A stretch of DNA of 64,000 nucleotides from Dendrolimus kikuchii (lineage: Eukaryota > Arthropoda > Insecta > Lepidoptera > Lasiocampidae). Where the stretch lies: assembly GCA_019925095.2 (NCBI GenBank), contig CM034415.1:5675001-5739000 (forward strand), given 5' to 3'. Made by a program: the position numbers and the translations under genes. The notes below the pieces were generated by a model. It saw only the letters and a program-made list of their open reading frames with translations, was not told the DNA's origin and did no database searches. Positions 19,133 to 30,900 of the stretch are shown piece after piece (positions within the stretch are counted from its first letter, which is position 1; every line of letters begins with the position of its first letter).

Positions 19133-22100
19133 ATGGCTCTCCTAGTGGTCCAGGGAAATCTAAACCACTGCGCCGCTGCCCAGGACTTGTTGGTGCAGAG
19201 TTTGGCGCAGTGGGGCATCCAGCTGGCCGTAGTTGCCGAGCCATACTACGTCCCCCCCCGTTCTGACTGGGCGGGGGATCTCGATGGCTCGGTGGCTATA
19301 ATCGTCCGGACCGCCGCCGCATGCCCTCCCCTAGCCGACGTGGTAAAGGGACGGGGCTACGTGGCGGCAACTATCGGGGAGATTGTGGTCCTTGGGGGTT
19401 ACTTCTCCCCGAACCGAAGGCTCGCCGATTTCGAAGGTTGGATAGAGGAAGTGGGCACAGTGGTGGCCCGCAGCCGACCTCGGCCCGTGCTCGTGCTCGG
19501 GGACCTCAATGCAAAATCCGTGGCTTGGGGATCTCCGCGTACGTGCGCGCGTGGCGAGGCGCTCGAAGAATGGGTCATCGAAAAGGGTCTCGTAGTTCTC
19601 AATCGGGGCTCCGTACACACGTGTGTGCGCCAGCAGGGCGGCTCAATTGTCGACGTCTCGTTTGCCAGCCCTGAATTAGCGCGCCGTGTGCAGGACTGGA
19701 GGGTCGTCACGGGCGTGGAGACGATCTCCGATCATCGATATATTCGGTTCAGCGTCTCCGCCCGAAATCCGGACCCGCCGTCCCGAGAGCCCCCGGTAGG
19801 AGACTGTCCGCGCTGGGCATTGAAAAAGTTGAATCGGGAGGCATTCAAAGAGGCCCTCCCGACGTAAATGTTGAGCAGGAGGCAGAAAACCTACGGTCGC
19901 TCGTCACAGGCGTCTGCGATGCGGCGATGCCGAGGAGGGGTCGATTCCGGCCCTTTCGAAAGGTGTACTGGTGGAGCCCCGTACTCGAGGGGCTAAGGCG
20001 CGCGTGCAATTCCGCGCACCGCCAGTACACCCGACACAGACGACGGCTACGCCGCGCAGCAGACGCAGCGGCCGTAGAGGCTCAGCTGTACGAGGGGTAC
20101 AGAAGCGCCAGGAAGAACCTGCGCGTCGCGATCCGCGATTCGAAGAACGCGGCCTGGGGGGAGCTCTTGGAAAGCCTAAACCAAGACCCTTGGGGGCGTC
20201 CTTTCAAGATGGCACGGAACAAGCTCCGTGCCTGGGCGCCCCCGCTAACCGAGTAGGAACGTTGTACGTGACGTGGTTGGCGCTCTGTTCCCTGCACGGG
20301 CTGAGCACGTGCCTCCTGCAATGGCCCCGCCAGAGGCGGAACCCAGCGCGGATAGAGACCCTGTGCCCACCGTGGACCGGGTAGAGTTGGGGGTGGCTAT
20401 GCTACGGCTTAAGGCTAAGAACGCCGCCCCCGGCCTCGACGGCATTCCAGGGCGTGCGTGGGTTTTGTCCTACGACGCCCTCGAGCCCCGACTGATGAGG
20501 CTTTTCGGCGCATGTCTGGAGCAGGGCCAGTTCCCGCAACGGTGGAAGACCGGAAAACTGGTCCTGCTGCGTAAGGAGGGGCGCCCTGCGGACTCACCGT
20601 CCGCCTACCGGCCCATTGTGTTGCTGGACGAGGTCGGCAAGCTCTTCGAGCGTATCATCGTCGATCGCCTCGTCCAGCACCTATCGACGACGGGGCCGGA
20701 TCTGGCGGACAACCAGTTCGGTTTCCGCACAGGGTGCTCCACGATCGACGCCGTCATGCGCCTGAGAGGCCTGGCGGAGGAAGCAGTTGCCCAGGGCGAG
20801 GTATTACTGGCGGTGTCCCTAGACATCGCCAACGCTTTTAATTCCTTGCCCTGGCCGTGCATCATGGAGGCACTCCGGTATTTCGGGGTGCCGTCCTACC
20901 TCCGCCATATAGTCGGGGACTATCTGAATGAACGAGCCGTCATTTACCCGGTCCACGAGGGATGGAATCGGCGAGCCATGGTGTGCGGTGTTCCACAGGG
21001 GTCGGTTCTTGGTCCCCTCCTGTGGAACATCGCATACGACTGGACGTTACGCAGCAGGGTCCTCCCCGGCGTCAGCATCATATGTTATGCGGATGATACG
21101 CTGATCGCAGCGCGAGGGAGGACCCACAGGCAGGCGTGCCTTCTAGGCACGGCTGGGGTGTCCTTAGTAGTAGGCAGGATCCGGCGTCTTGGACTGGAGG
21201 TGGCGCTTCAGAAGACCGAGGCCGTGTTCTTCCACGGTCCTCGGAACCGTCCACCTCCAGACACCGCTATTATAGTAGGAGGCATCCGCATCGGCATCGG
21301 GGAGACCATGAAATACCTTGGATTGGTCCTCGATAGCCGGTGGGATTTTTCGGCACATTTTCGGCAGCTGCTCCCCAGACTCAAGGGAGCAGCGGGGGGG
21401 CTGTCGCGCTTGCTCCCCAATGTCGGGGGGCCGAACGCCACGTGCCGAAAACTCTTCGAAGGCATCGTACGGTCGATGGCCCTCTATGGGGCCCCTGTAT
21501 AGGCGGATCGCCTGACGGCCAAAAACGCTCCGCTGTTGCGTCAAGCACAGCGCATAATGGCCGTCAGGGCGATAAGGGGATACCGTACGGTGTCCTTTGA
21601 AGTGGCCTCGCTACTCGCCGGATCCCTCCCATGGGACCTGGAAGCCAGGGTCTTGGCGTCACTGTATGTGTGGCGCAAAGAGGCCCTGGCCAGGGGCACC
21701 AGACCCGCGCCTCGCGAAATCGAGGCGTGCAGGTCGGAGCTCCGCCAGGTCGCCGTGGGAGTCTGGGAAGATCGCCTCAGACGCCCCAGCGCGGGCCCCG
21801 CCACCATCGAGGCGGTGAGGCCCGTCCTGCGAAACTGGATTGGACGAAATCACGGCACCCTGACGTTCCGGCTGACGCAGGTCCTCTCGGGGCACGGCTG
21901 CTTCGGGAGGTACCTGTGTCGCCTCGGCCGCGAGCCAACGTCAGGGTGCCATCACTGCGACACAGGCGACGAGGATACGGCGCTGCATACCCTGCAGGAA
22001 TGTCCTGCATGGATGGAGCAGCGCCGAGAGCTCGTCGCCTTCACCGGAATGGACCTTTCGCTCCCGGCCGTGGTTCGCACCATGGTCGGGAGCCGCACCG

Positions 22101-22249
22101 GATGGGACGCCGTCTCCTCCTTCTGCGAGCACGTCATGTTTGCGAAGGAGGAGGCGGAGCGGGAGCGTGAGCGTACGTCTTTGCTCCGCTCCCGCCAAAG
22201 GAGGACGCGCCGACGCCGGAGGTCCGAGCTCGACCTTCGGCCACCGTAA
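19133..22249 (+). pseudogene. R1-clade ORF2 (endonuclease-RT), broken in three places
   Basis: Endonuclease at 19133-19866 with LGDLNAKS, WGS and SDHRYI. The frame then shifts (about 19860) to a basic linker ending in a stop at 20254-20256, and shifts back for the reverse transcriptase (about 20256-21502), which has GLDGIP, YRPI, FGFRTGCS, GVPQGSVLGPLL and YADD (21086-21097). A TAG at 21500-21502 interrupts the frame, which continues to 22249 with a C-x2-C-x8-H-x4-C knuckle (GCHHCDTGDEDTALHTLQEC). With only three lesions the copy is young but should not be autonomous. Confidence 0.8.
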
Positions 22250-22535
22250 GCGGGCGGCGCGGGTGGGGCCCCTTGGGGTATAGGGGTTCTCACTCACCCG
22301 CACATGCCGTCGAGATGAGAGCGCGAGTGTTCCGCGCGCGCTCATCTCTCTTCCCGTGGGGCGCGTTACAGACCGCCCCACGCACGGAATTGACTAAGAA
22401 GTAGCCGGGGGACACGTCCCCTGGCATAGGAAGAGGCCCAGTGAGGGGGGCCCACGCCTGCCAGGGCACTGCGGAGTCGGGCAGCTCATTTACCCGAGGG
22501 GTGGCCACGTTCCCCCACAGGAGAGTGGACATGTT

Positions 22536-23214
22536 ACTTTACAATCTTATTTCAGATTTTCTATTTTTGTTTTTCTAATTTACATTATAAACATCGACTT
22601 GTATTTTATTCTTCCAACTTACAATTTAGCAAAGACAATTGGCTTATTATGTATTTTTAATTTTTATTTGTTGTCATTTATTATATACTTTATATATATT
22701 CTATACTTATAATACATATCTATATAATACATATTAATATTTTAAGACCTAGTTCGTTTCTCTTGTTCCTATTTATTGCTATCTTACTATTATTGGTATG
22801 TATTTAATTCGCAGTTCGGATACGTCCTTATACCTTATGATTCTATATGTAACAATTCAATTAACGGTGATGTTTATTCTTGCTTTAAATTTATTGCCTA
22901 TGCTAATTATTCTGACACTAAAGGAATATATACAAATATATATTTTTAGTGTCTATTTCTACTAATATATCTAATACTTTTACTTAAGGGTGACTGGAAC
23001 CTGGTCACTAATTCCGGATCCAGTCGGGCAAATACCCTACCACTTACTACTATACTTATAACTATCTTACTGCTAGGTTAATGCGTGTGTGTGTTGATAG
23101 TGGTTTAGTGTGTATATACATGTCTGGATTTGCTGGTTTTGTGAAGGATTGGTTGTGGCTGGGAAAGCTTGGTTCAAGTTGGGAGATGTTGGTTTATGTT
23201 GGGAGTGAATGGGA
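22536..23214. other. AT-rich spacer with a SINE-A scrap
   Basis: Low-GC sequence between two R1-clade pieces. 22983-23046 (minus) is a SINE-A fragment joining two parts of that element, so it carries an internal deletion. The rest is unremarkable. Confidence 0.5.
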
Positions 23215-24105
23215 GTTGAGTGTTTCCATGTACGTGTGGCGCAAGGAAAAGGAGGCCAGTGTTGGCTGACCTGCGCCCCGTGAGATTGAGGGGTGCAGAG
23301 ATGTGTTGTGGCAGGTCCAGGTGGCAGAGTGGGAGGACCGCCTACTGAACCTCAGCGCTGGCCTCGCCATTATCCAAGCGGTGAGGCTGATCATGCCAGA
23401 ATGGCTGCAGAGGTGTCACGGTACCCTGACGTTCCGCTTGACACAGGTCCTCTCGGGGCACGGATGCTTTGGGAGGTACCTGTGTCAAATAAGGCGTAAA
23501 CAGACGTCAGGGTGCCACCACTGCGTCGGCTGCATCGAAGACACGTCGCTGCACAACCTCCAGGTGTATCCAGCCTGGGACGAGCAGCCATCGGCGCGGA
23601 TTTGTCCCTCCCGGCCGTGGTCAAGGCCATGGTCGGGAGCGCCGACGCGTGGGACGCAGTCGCCTCCTTCTGCGAGACCGTCATGTCCGCGAAGGAGGCG
23701 GCGGAGCGGGAGAGGGAGCAGTCCGCCATGCTCCCCTCCCACCAGAGCTGGCGGCGACGACGGAGGTTCGTCCACGACGACCTTCAGCCGCCGTAAGCTA
23801 CGGCCGTGCGGACGACCGGCGGGGAAACAGGACCCGCCCGCACATAAGGCGGGAGAGGAGGGACGCGCCCCGATCCGCACACCCTCACTCACCTCGCGGT
23901 GAGGTCGAGAAGCCGGAGACCCAGATCTCCGGCTAATAAACGGTGAGGCCAGCCCGCAAGGGGCCGGCCGCCGTCCATCCGGGCCGGTGGTGAATGCGTG
24001 AGCGAGCCCACAGCCCGGACAAAGGACGTTCGGGATCGGACAGGGGTTTTAGTGGGTATCCCTAACCGCAGCGTGGCAATAGCATCTCACACGTGGTTGG
24101 GAGTT
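23215..24105 (+). mobile_element. 5'-truncated second R1-clade element
   Basis: Encodes the C-terminal ORF2 region homologous to 21660-22240 (MYVWRKEKEA, HGTLTFRLTQVLSGHGCFGR, SGCHHC) with an early stop and a frameshift near 23590. Its GC-rich 3' UTR contains a GGTATCCCTAAC...GTGGCAATAGCAT phrase, also near 59130-59160 in the minus copy. It diverges clearly from the 17.4-kb element, so it is a related subfamily. Confidence 0.75.
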
Positions 24106-24108
24106 GAA

Positions 24109-24375
24109 CCTCTGTGGTTGAGTGGGCTAAGCTATTGTCCTCCTATCCTACTGTAACGCCCTCTGGGTTCCGAGCTGAATTCCTGGCATGGTAAATTACG
24201 GAAACGAATTTTCCGTTATGTATTATGGTCTGGGTGTCTGAGATCGGCCCCAGAGTGGTCCGTTGTGTAATGTATATTATTGTGTATGTATTTTACCCAT
24301 AACAAAAGTGTAACTTGCTTAATTTGGAGATATACATTGTGTATGTTTGTCTGCTGATTGTTATTATATTCTTTT
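24109..24375 (+). mobile_element. tRNA-derived SINE, second copy
   Basis: Colinear with the minus copy at 16845-17083: GTTGAGTGGGCTAAGC head, a degraded B box (TGGGTTCCGAGCTGAATTCC, with an insertion), TATGGTCTGGGTGTCTGAGATCGGCCCC body, and an ATT-rich tail. It abuts the 3' end of the R1 fragment. Confidence 0.7.
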
Positions 24376-24945
24376 ATTTTTAATTTTTTTCCGTGACAAC
24401 GTGTTGCGTTTTTGTTTCTACACTTCTTACGTACTAGTAATGTGGGCTGTTAATTAATGCTCTGATTTTATCGACAGATTTAATATTATTTTTTTACCAT
24501 TTTTGGTAAATAGTAGTAAAATAAAACAAAAAAATCTAGTATTGCTTTGCCGGCTTTTTTGTCATCTGTTCACAGTACAAGCGATTAATTAGTAAAAATC
24601 CTAGGAAAAACCCATTTGAACTTTGAAATTTCATATTTGTCAGATGCCAAAAAAAAGCCTGACCAATGGCTCGCCCTAATTCTGTCCTGCCCAATGCTCT
24701 GACTTCACAGTGGGCTCGGGACGAGCCGCTCTGCGAACTGGCACGGGAAAATCTCCTGCAAACGTGTTCTAGTTTGACAGAGCACGCTCGGCTTTAGGCG
24801 TCGCTAGTTAAGAGTCTGGACGTTGCAGGCACATCTATAATTACATACAGGTACAGTTGTAGACAACTCTGTTTTCCGGTTAGCTGCGAGCCTTCGCCTG
24901 GGGGCTTCATATTGCGTACCAAACCGCTGACAGTGTGGAACTATA
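24376..24945. other. Spacer without recognised features
   Basis: AT-rich to 24680, then a moderately GC-rich stretch to 24920. No ORF of note and no repeat assignment. Confidence 0.35.
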
Positions 24946-25239
24946 GTGGACCCGTATGAACACCTCGGATTATTATGTCTACAAAGTGTTGGCCGAAGAT
25001 CTCGTCATGCCAGACTCAATGACATCATCTGCCGACCTCTTATTAGCGTCGGCAAACATGGAACCCTAGGAAGGGGTTACATATCTGTGCCCTTTGGAGG
25101 TGAAACTTTAGATCCGTTGGGTCCATCGGAAATGGGCTTCTTCAAAGAAATTTGCAAGAAACTCTTTGATACCGCCCCTGATCAGAAGGTTGGTTCATAT
25201 TTCGCGCAACAATGGCAATGCAGACAGCTTTCTGGGTAA
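24946..25239 (+). pseudogene. Family D retrotransposon C-terminal fragment
   Basis: Encodes SVPFGGETLDPLGPSEMGFFKEICKKLFDT, homologous to the minus-strand fragments at 2632-3130 and 56700-57030. Only a piece of the original ORF. Confidence 0.55.
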
Positions 25240-25369
25240 GCTTCCCTCTGGCAGCGATTTGTTACATAGTTTATATTAGAGTTTATCCCGCAGCTGGGCC
25301 GCGGGTCACCCTCTAGTACGTGCCTCATGTTTAAAGAGGTTACATCAAGAATGACATGGTATTACATTT

Positions 25370-26560
25370 TTATATTAGTGGTATTTGCCCCGAAAGATTA
25401 CTTTATGCTATATCGCAAAGTATGGATGAAAAGTATCTATTTATATATATATATATATTCTACTAGAGTTTACCCTATAGTCCCTGCTTTTTGTTAAAGA
25501 ACAGGCGTTAATACAGGTTACATTATACAACATTTTTATGTTAGTGCCATTGGCACCCGAAAAATTCACTTAATTTTATATCGCAAACTATCCGATCTCC
25601 TGGCATGAATACATATGTCCATTTTCGGCATTAAAACCACATTTAAACAAAATTACAATAAAAACAATCCAGTATTCCCAGTGTTCTCCGAAAACTTAAC
25701 AGAAAGACATATCGCATTTTTATAGACGATGAATAATTTTTATATCTATGAACTTGAGAAATTATTGGTCTCATCCAAACTTTCATCCTCTATTTCAAAC
25801 CGTCCTAGTTTTATTTATCTATCCCCGTCAATGAAAACTACAAAAATGACAAAAAGGACAAAAACAGCAAAAAGAGCAAAAGGAGCAAAGGAAAAAAGAT
25901 CAAAAGGGAAAAAAAGAGCAAAAACAGAAAACAGTAAAATGGACAAAAAGGACAAAAAAAGAGCAAAAAGAGCAAAAAGAGCAAAAGAGCAAAAGAGCAA
26001 AATGGACAAAAAGGACAATAAGGACAAAAAAGAGCAAAACAGCAAAAAGAGTAAAATGTACAAAAAGTTCAAAAAGTGCTAAAAGAGCAAAAGAGCCAAA
26101 TGGACAAAAAAATCAAAAAGGACAGAAAGAGCAAAAAGGTCAAAAAAGCAAAAAGGACAAAAAGAGCACAAAGGACAAAAAGAGCAGAAAAAGCAAAACG
26201 GACAAAATAACGAAAATGACAAAAATGGCAAATCACAAAACCAACCAAAACCTATTCCACTTTTGGGATAACTTTTACATAAATCTATCACAAAATCTAT
26301 CCCATTATCCGGGATGAAAAATATTCCTTGTCCACCCTCGGTATGAAAATTACATATATACCGATTTTCAGCCAAATCGGTCCAGTAGTTTTTCCGTAAA
26401 AGCATAACAAATAAACAGACAAATATCTTTTTATCCCGGAAACTATCCCATTTTTCGGGATAAAAAGTATCCTATGTTCATCCCCGGCATCGAATATATA
26501 TATATAGCGAGTTTCAACTAAATCGTTTCGCTAAGACACACAGAGTTACTTTCACATTTA
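25370..26560. repeat. Family E dispersed repeat with internal minisatellite
   Basis: Shares with 40845-41060 and 48085-48575 the phrases CCGATTT, TTTTTCCGTAAAAGCATAA, ATCCCGGAAACTATCCCATTTTTCGGGATAAAA, CCGGGATGAAAA-type words and AAGTAACTCTGTSTGTC-type ends. This copy is in the opposite orientation to those two. It belongs to a common lepidopteran interspersed repeat of unresolved class. Confidence 0.6.
25838..26225. repeat. A-rich minisatellite, 9-bp-based units
   Basis: About 390 bp of imperfect AAAAAGAGC / AAAAAGGAC units, almost free of T on the + strand (poly-purine plus C). The apparent 117-residue Lys-rich ORF here is a by-product. A short counterpart in the opposite orientation lies at 48480-48570. 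Confidence 0.85.
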
Positions 26561-26771
26561 TAATATTAATAGGAATTAATTTATTTATATTTTAGTTTAT
26601 TTTAAGTATTTAATACTTTTTTTAAGAGTAAGTCTAGTTTTTCTTTAATTAATTTACCTAGATATATTACATTAAAAAAAAAGAAAATGCCACCACGAAA
26701 ATGTTTAACCGCCTTCGACAAAAAGTATACATAAATTCATTGAGGTATATATAACATGTCTATATGATTGA

Positions 26772-26985
26772 TTAGGTGGTAGGTCATTTGCCCGACTGGA
26801 TGGCTACCACCCCTGGTCTTAAGTATGTCGCCATAACAACCTTGAGTTGTGTTCCGGCATTAGTGACCAGGTTCCAGTCTCCCTTAAGAGAGCAGCAGCA
26901 CATTTGTAGCAACTTTGGTGGTGCAAATGTCCATAGGCGATGGTAACCGCTTTCCATCAAGTGAGCCGTCTGCCTGTCTGCTATT
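26772..26985 (+). mobile_element. SINE-A, 5'-truncated
   Basis: Starts within the GGTGGTAGG segment and runs to GCCTGTCTGCT. Together with 27148-27350 it interrupts sequence that is continuous upstream of gene C (compare 26688-26735 plus 27385 onward with 55745-55800). Confidence 0.75.
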
Positions 26986-27147
26986 ATTATTTTTCTTTCC
27001 TTTTATTGTCTTGGCCTTATTGAGTATGCATTGTTTGCTACAACTCCATTAATTCTTCAAAAAGTGATTCTGTAACATACTTCTGTACAATACTTATTAA
27101 AAAAAAGAATTTGAGATATAAATAGAATATGAAATATAAAGAAAATC

Positions 27148-27350
27148 AATATTTAGCTAGACGTGTTGCTGGGGAGTTTCTTGCCGCTTCTTCTCCTTTA
27201 CAGCATCAACACGTTGCGAAGCGGTGTACATAGAATATGAAGTAAAAATAAATAAATTTTAACTTACATGTATGACCTTCAAAAAGTGTTCTCCAGTGGA
27301 ACTTATTTTGAATAAAAACTTTTGAATTTGAATTTGAATTTGTTGGTCTC
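27148..27350 (+). mobile_element. Non-LTR retrotransposon 3' end with (GAATTT)n tail
   Basis: GACGTGTTGCTGGGGAGTTTC, CAACACGTTGCGAAGCGG, then CTTCAAAAAGTGTTCTCCAGT and TTGAATAAAAACTTTTGAATTTGAATTTGAATTT. Related 3' ends are at 34440-34560 and 56520-56625. No coding sequence remains beyond the last few ORF2 codons. Confidence 0.6.
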
Positions 27351-27384
27351 CTGCAATAAAAATTTAAAAAAAAATGATTGATTT

Positions 27385-27921
27385 AAGCATATATATTTTT
27401 GGCTCGTTTTTGATATCACGTTAAAATAAAGGTTTGCACTGAAAGTCGGCGTTGTGTCTGATATAATTCCGGCACAGCAATAAGCTGAACGCAAGCCTTG
27501 TTTACTAAAATTATGCCGCACAAATACGCAACACATGCTATTCTTTAATCACATGAAAGCTATGTAAGTACGTCGCTATTTCTTCACGTAAGCATTTTCT
27601 TGCTTTCTTTTCATTTCTTCTATTAGCCAATTGTTGACAACAGATGCCATAGAAATTATTGCTAATTTTTCAATATCAATGAAACTCTTGTAAAATATAT
27701 ACAATAACATTCTCATAAGATGGATTCTGTTTTTACTAAAATAATTATGGAACCCTAGAAAAAAGATAAATGATCATTAAATAATAACTAACACACAAAT
27801 CAATTAAGTAAGATAATGAATTGTGTAATTATCGCTTTGTATTTAATCGTCCATTTAATTTTGTATTGTCATACTGAAATGTGTATTCTTTCTTTTAACA
27901 TGGTACATTAAGTCTTAAAAA
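27385..27921 (+). promoter_or_regulatory. Gene B upstream region conserved with gene C
   Basis: Closely matches 55800-56304 in front of gene C, including blocks such as AGCGTTGTGTT/CGGCGTTGTGTC, AATAAGCTGA, TATGTAAGTACGTCGCTA, GTTGACAACAGATGC and GAAATGTGTATTCTTTCTTT just before the start codon. Both promoters are therefore expected here. No clear TATA box or initiator was pinned down, and conservation may simply reflect recent duplication. Confidence 0.45.
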
Positions 27922-27961
27922 ATGCTATTTAAAATTACACTATGTTCTATTGTTATATTGG
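27922..27961 (+). CDS. Gene B exon 1 (signal peptide)
   Basis: ATG at 27922, MLFKITLCSIVILG, donor GTAAGT at 27962 in phase 1. The hydrophobic core fits a secretion signal. Gene C has [14 protein letters not shown] at 56305. Confidence 0.75.
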
Positions 27962-30900
27962 GTAAGTATTTTTAATATTATAATCTTAAATATTTTATAT
28001 TAACACTAGTTAATAAGATGGTCACTATCTTCACTAATTAAAAATTAATTGACCAACTTCATAAAATACATACATACATACATAACTTCACGCCAGTTCC
28101 CTTGCAAGGCACGAACAACAGAGCGCCATTTAGGCTTATTCTTACACACCTCACTTGCTTCTTTGACATTCATAACTCTTGTCATGCACGCTCGTCTGTT
28201 CTTAAGGCTCCTGACATCACCTTCTGCTAGTACACGATCAATTTGATCATGGAAGGTGTGTCGTGGCCTTCCACGACTTCTGCATCCATCCACTTTTGCA
28301 TTTTATATCTGTTTAGTCAGTCTTTCATCATGCATTCTTTCCACATGACCGAACCACCGGAGCATTCTTTTCCTTACCTTCACCCCGACACTCTCTTTCA
28401 GACCAACTCTCTTTCTTACTTCGGTATTACGAAGTAAGAAAGAGAGTTGGTCTGAAAGAGAAACTTTATAATATAAAAAAATCTACAGGCTAAGAATCAC
28501 CCCCCTGACCTCTCCCCCGTAAATCTCGTACCCCCACGCCCCGCTTACCGCGGATACGTAGCTCGCTCCGTTAGCTGCTAAGCGTCTGCATTTTTGTAGT
28601 ACCTTAGTAAGCACGGGGCGAGCCTACGACACGCCACGCAACCAAGTATACCTTGTTCGTTCGGTCAAATATATACACACAAGGAAGAGTATATACACAC
28701 AAGGAAGACTAAGAAGACCAGGAAGATCAAGGGGCATTCGGAAGACTTTACAGCCAACGGACTCTCAGCGTGTCTACGTGGATATTGTGAACCACCAGTG
28801 ATTGTGATTAGTGCCACTCGTGTTGATCGGTGTAATCGGTATAATTAGTGCTATCTACGTTCAGTGTAACGTCCGGGGCTAGTGCTAAGTTGTGTCGATT
28901 AAACTCGAACGTGCCGTGTGATACAGTTGTACTGATCGCACCTGTTGCTGTTGCAGCGTCTATAAATATATATACAGTTAACTTGCTAAGGGGTGTTTCA
29001 TTTAGGGCGACCCTGCGCCCGCAAGCCCAACAAAATTTTTGGTCCTTCGAGCCGGATCGCAACAGCAAGAGGAGTGCATCGAAGTCAGCCCGGATAAGTG
29101 ACAGTGATAAGTGACAGTGCAAGTGACAGTGCAAGTGACAAGTGTTTAGTGTCAGTGTTTTCTCGGGACTGAAACTAAGATGCCGAGCACAAGAAGCAAG
29201 GCCGCTGAAGAGAGAGTACAGAAGGTACATGAAGAACCTCCTGCGTCGCCGTCGGTACACATCTCTGCGTCCGCGTCTGCGCCGATTACGTCGAGACCCG
29301 CGTCGCCCGGTGTACAGGAGACGACGATCGCGCCCACACACACCGTGCATCGTACCGAACGCCGATCACGGTCCCCGTCTGTGCGATCACATGTGAGTGC
29401 CGCCGACCAGATTAGGCAGATGGAGTTGGAGGCAGAGGAGCAGATCGCCGCGCTTGCGATCCGCCGAGAAGAGCTCCAGCTGCAGGCCGCGCTCATAAGG
29501 AAGAGAACGGCTGCGAACATAGCCGCTCTACGGGAACACTCAGACAGGGCGAGCGTGTGTGGAGACGAAGGTATGGATACAGAACACCATATCACGGAAT
29601 GGCTGAAGAACACCCGCATACGGGGGGAGTCGCCGAACGCAGGTGAGAGGTCGACGCCCAGAACGAGAGGCGCCGAGCCACGACCACCACGTGACGTCGT
29701 AGAAAGGTCGACGGAGTTATATGGGGACTCACGTGACCGGTCTGCGGAGATTAATGACCGGGCCGCTCACGTGACCTTCCGGACACCGCGAACAGCGAGA
29801 TCACCGACACCGACGAGATCGAGGGACCGAGGCATCGATCGTCTGGCAGACGCTTTGGAAAGGATCATCCGCACCAGACCGACGCCGCGGCAGTGCCAAG
29901 ATCTGCCCACCTTCAGTGGAGCTCCTGGTGAGTGGTTGCCATTCAAGGCGGCCATGCGCGAATCCACGGTCGTGCATGGGTTTACGGCCGCCGAGAACTT
30001 GGGGCGTTTGCGCAACTGCCTCAAGGGGGAAGCCAGGGAGCATGTGTCAGGTCTGTTGTACACTGCTACGGATCCCGCGGTGATTATGAAGACGCTGGAG
30101 CAAACATATGGTCGCCCGGAAATCATAATTGATCGCGCGCTAGAGGAAATTAAGAAGTTGCCGCGATCGGGCTCGTCCGCCAGCGAACTGAATACGTTAG
30201 CCACGAAACTGCAGAACATTGTCACGTCCATCTCGTGCGTTGACAACAGAGGCTACTTGTTGAACCCTATGCTTGCGAGACAGGTCATCGACAAGCTTAG
30301 CTTGCCTCTGCAGGTTAAATGGTGGGACTTCGCCGAGCAGTCTACGGGCGAAGGCGAACCAGAGATTGTGAGGCTATCCAGGTTCCTGATGGGTGAAGCG
30401 GACAAAGCCATGCGACACTCCTACTCGACACCATCGAGGTCTACAACGGATATGCATGTCGCCAGGGAAACCAGGGCGAAGCCGCCACGGATTAACGAGC
30501 GTCGTCGCGTGTATACCACATCAGCCGAGAAAAAGGACGTATGTCACTGTTGTGGAGAAGGACACCTGACCACGCAATGCGGCAGACTGGCAGCAATGAC
30601 GGTGCCAGAAAGATGGAAGTGGGCCAAGGAAGCCAGGATATGTTTCTTGTGCCTACGCAGCAAGCACCAACGGTTCCGTTGCGGGGCAAAGAAGTGCGGG
30701 GTGAACGAGTGCCGCGAGCCACACCACGCACTGTTACACCTGCGGAAGGACGCGGAAGCCGTTCGTGAGCCGACCGAGAGGAAGGAGTCGGCAGGAAAAC
30801 CGACCAGGAACGAGGAGTCGGTAATGACGGCATCGGCACACAAGGCCAACACGAATGAGAAGGTGTTGCTGAAGGTGTGCCCGATCACCGTTAAAGGACG

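Larger units (their letters stand above)
17400..22535 (+). mobile_element. R1-clade non-LTR retrotransposon, nearly full length, defective
   Basis: A 5-kb GC-rich island in AT-rich DNA with the two-ORF plan of the R1 clade: ORF1 with three CCHC-type knuckles, ORF2 with AP-like endonuclease, reverse transcriptase and a C-terminal CCHC zinc motif. ORF2 carries two frameshifts and one stop. The 3' UTR shares about 200 bp with the minus fragment at 58988-59578, including a hairpin-like GCGCGCGCTCATCTC segment. Both ends are approximate; no target duplication or poly(A) was found. It is not in 28S rDNA or in telomeric repeats. Confidence 0.85.

Noticed and set aside
25729..26082. Lys-rich 117-codon ORF on + (and Phe/Leu-rich ORFs on -)
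   Set aside because: Produced entirely by the A-rich minisatellite; no start context, splice site or homologue.
28600..28720. Direct repeats of ATATATACACACAAGGAAGA taken as a separate tandem array
   Set aside because: They are an internal feature of the BEL LTR and occur identically in both LTRs.
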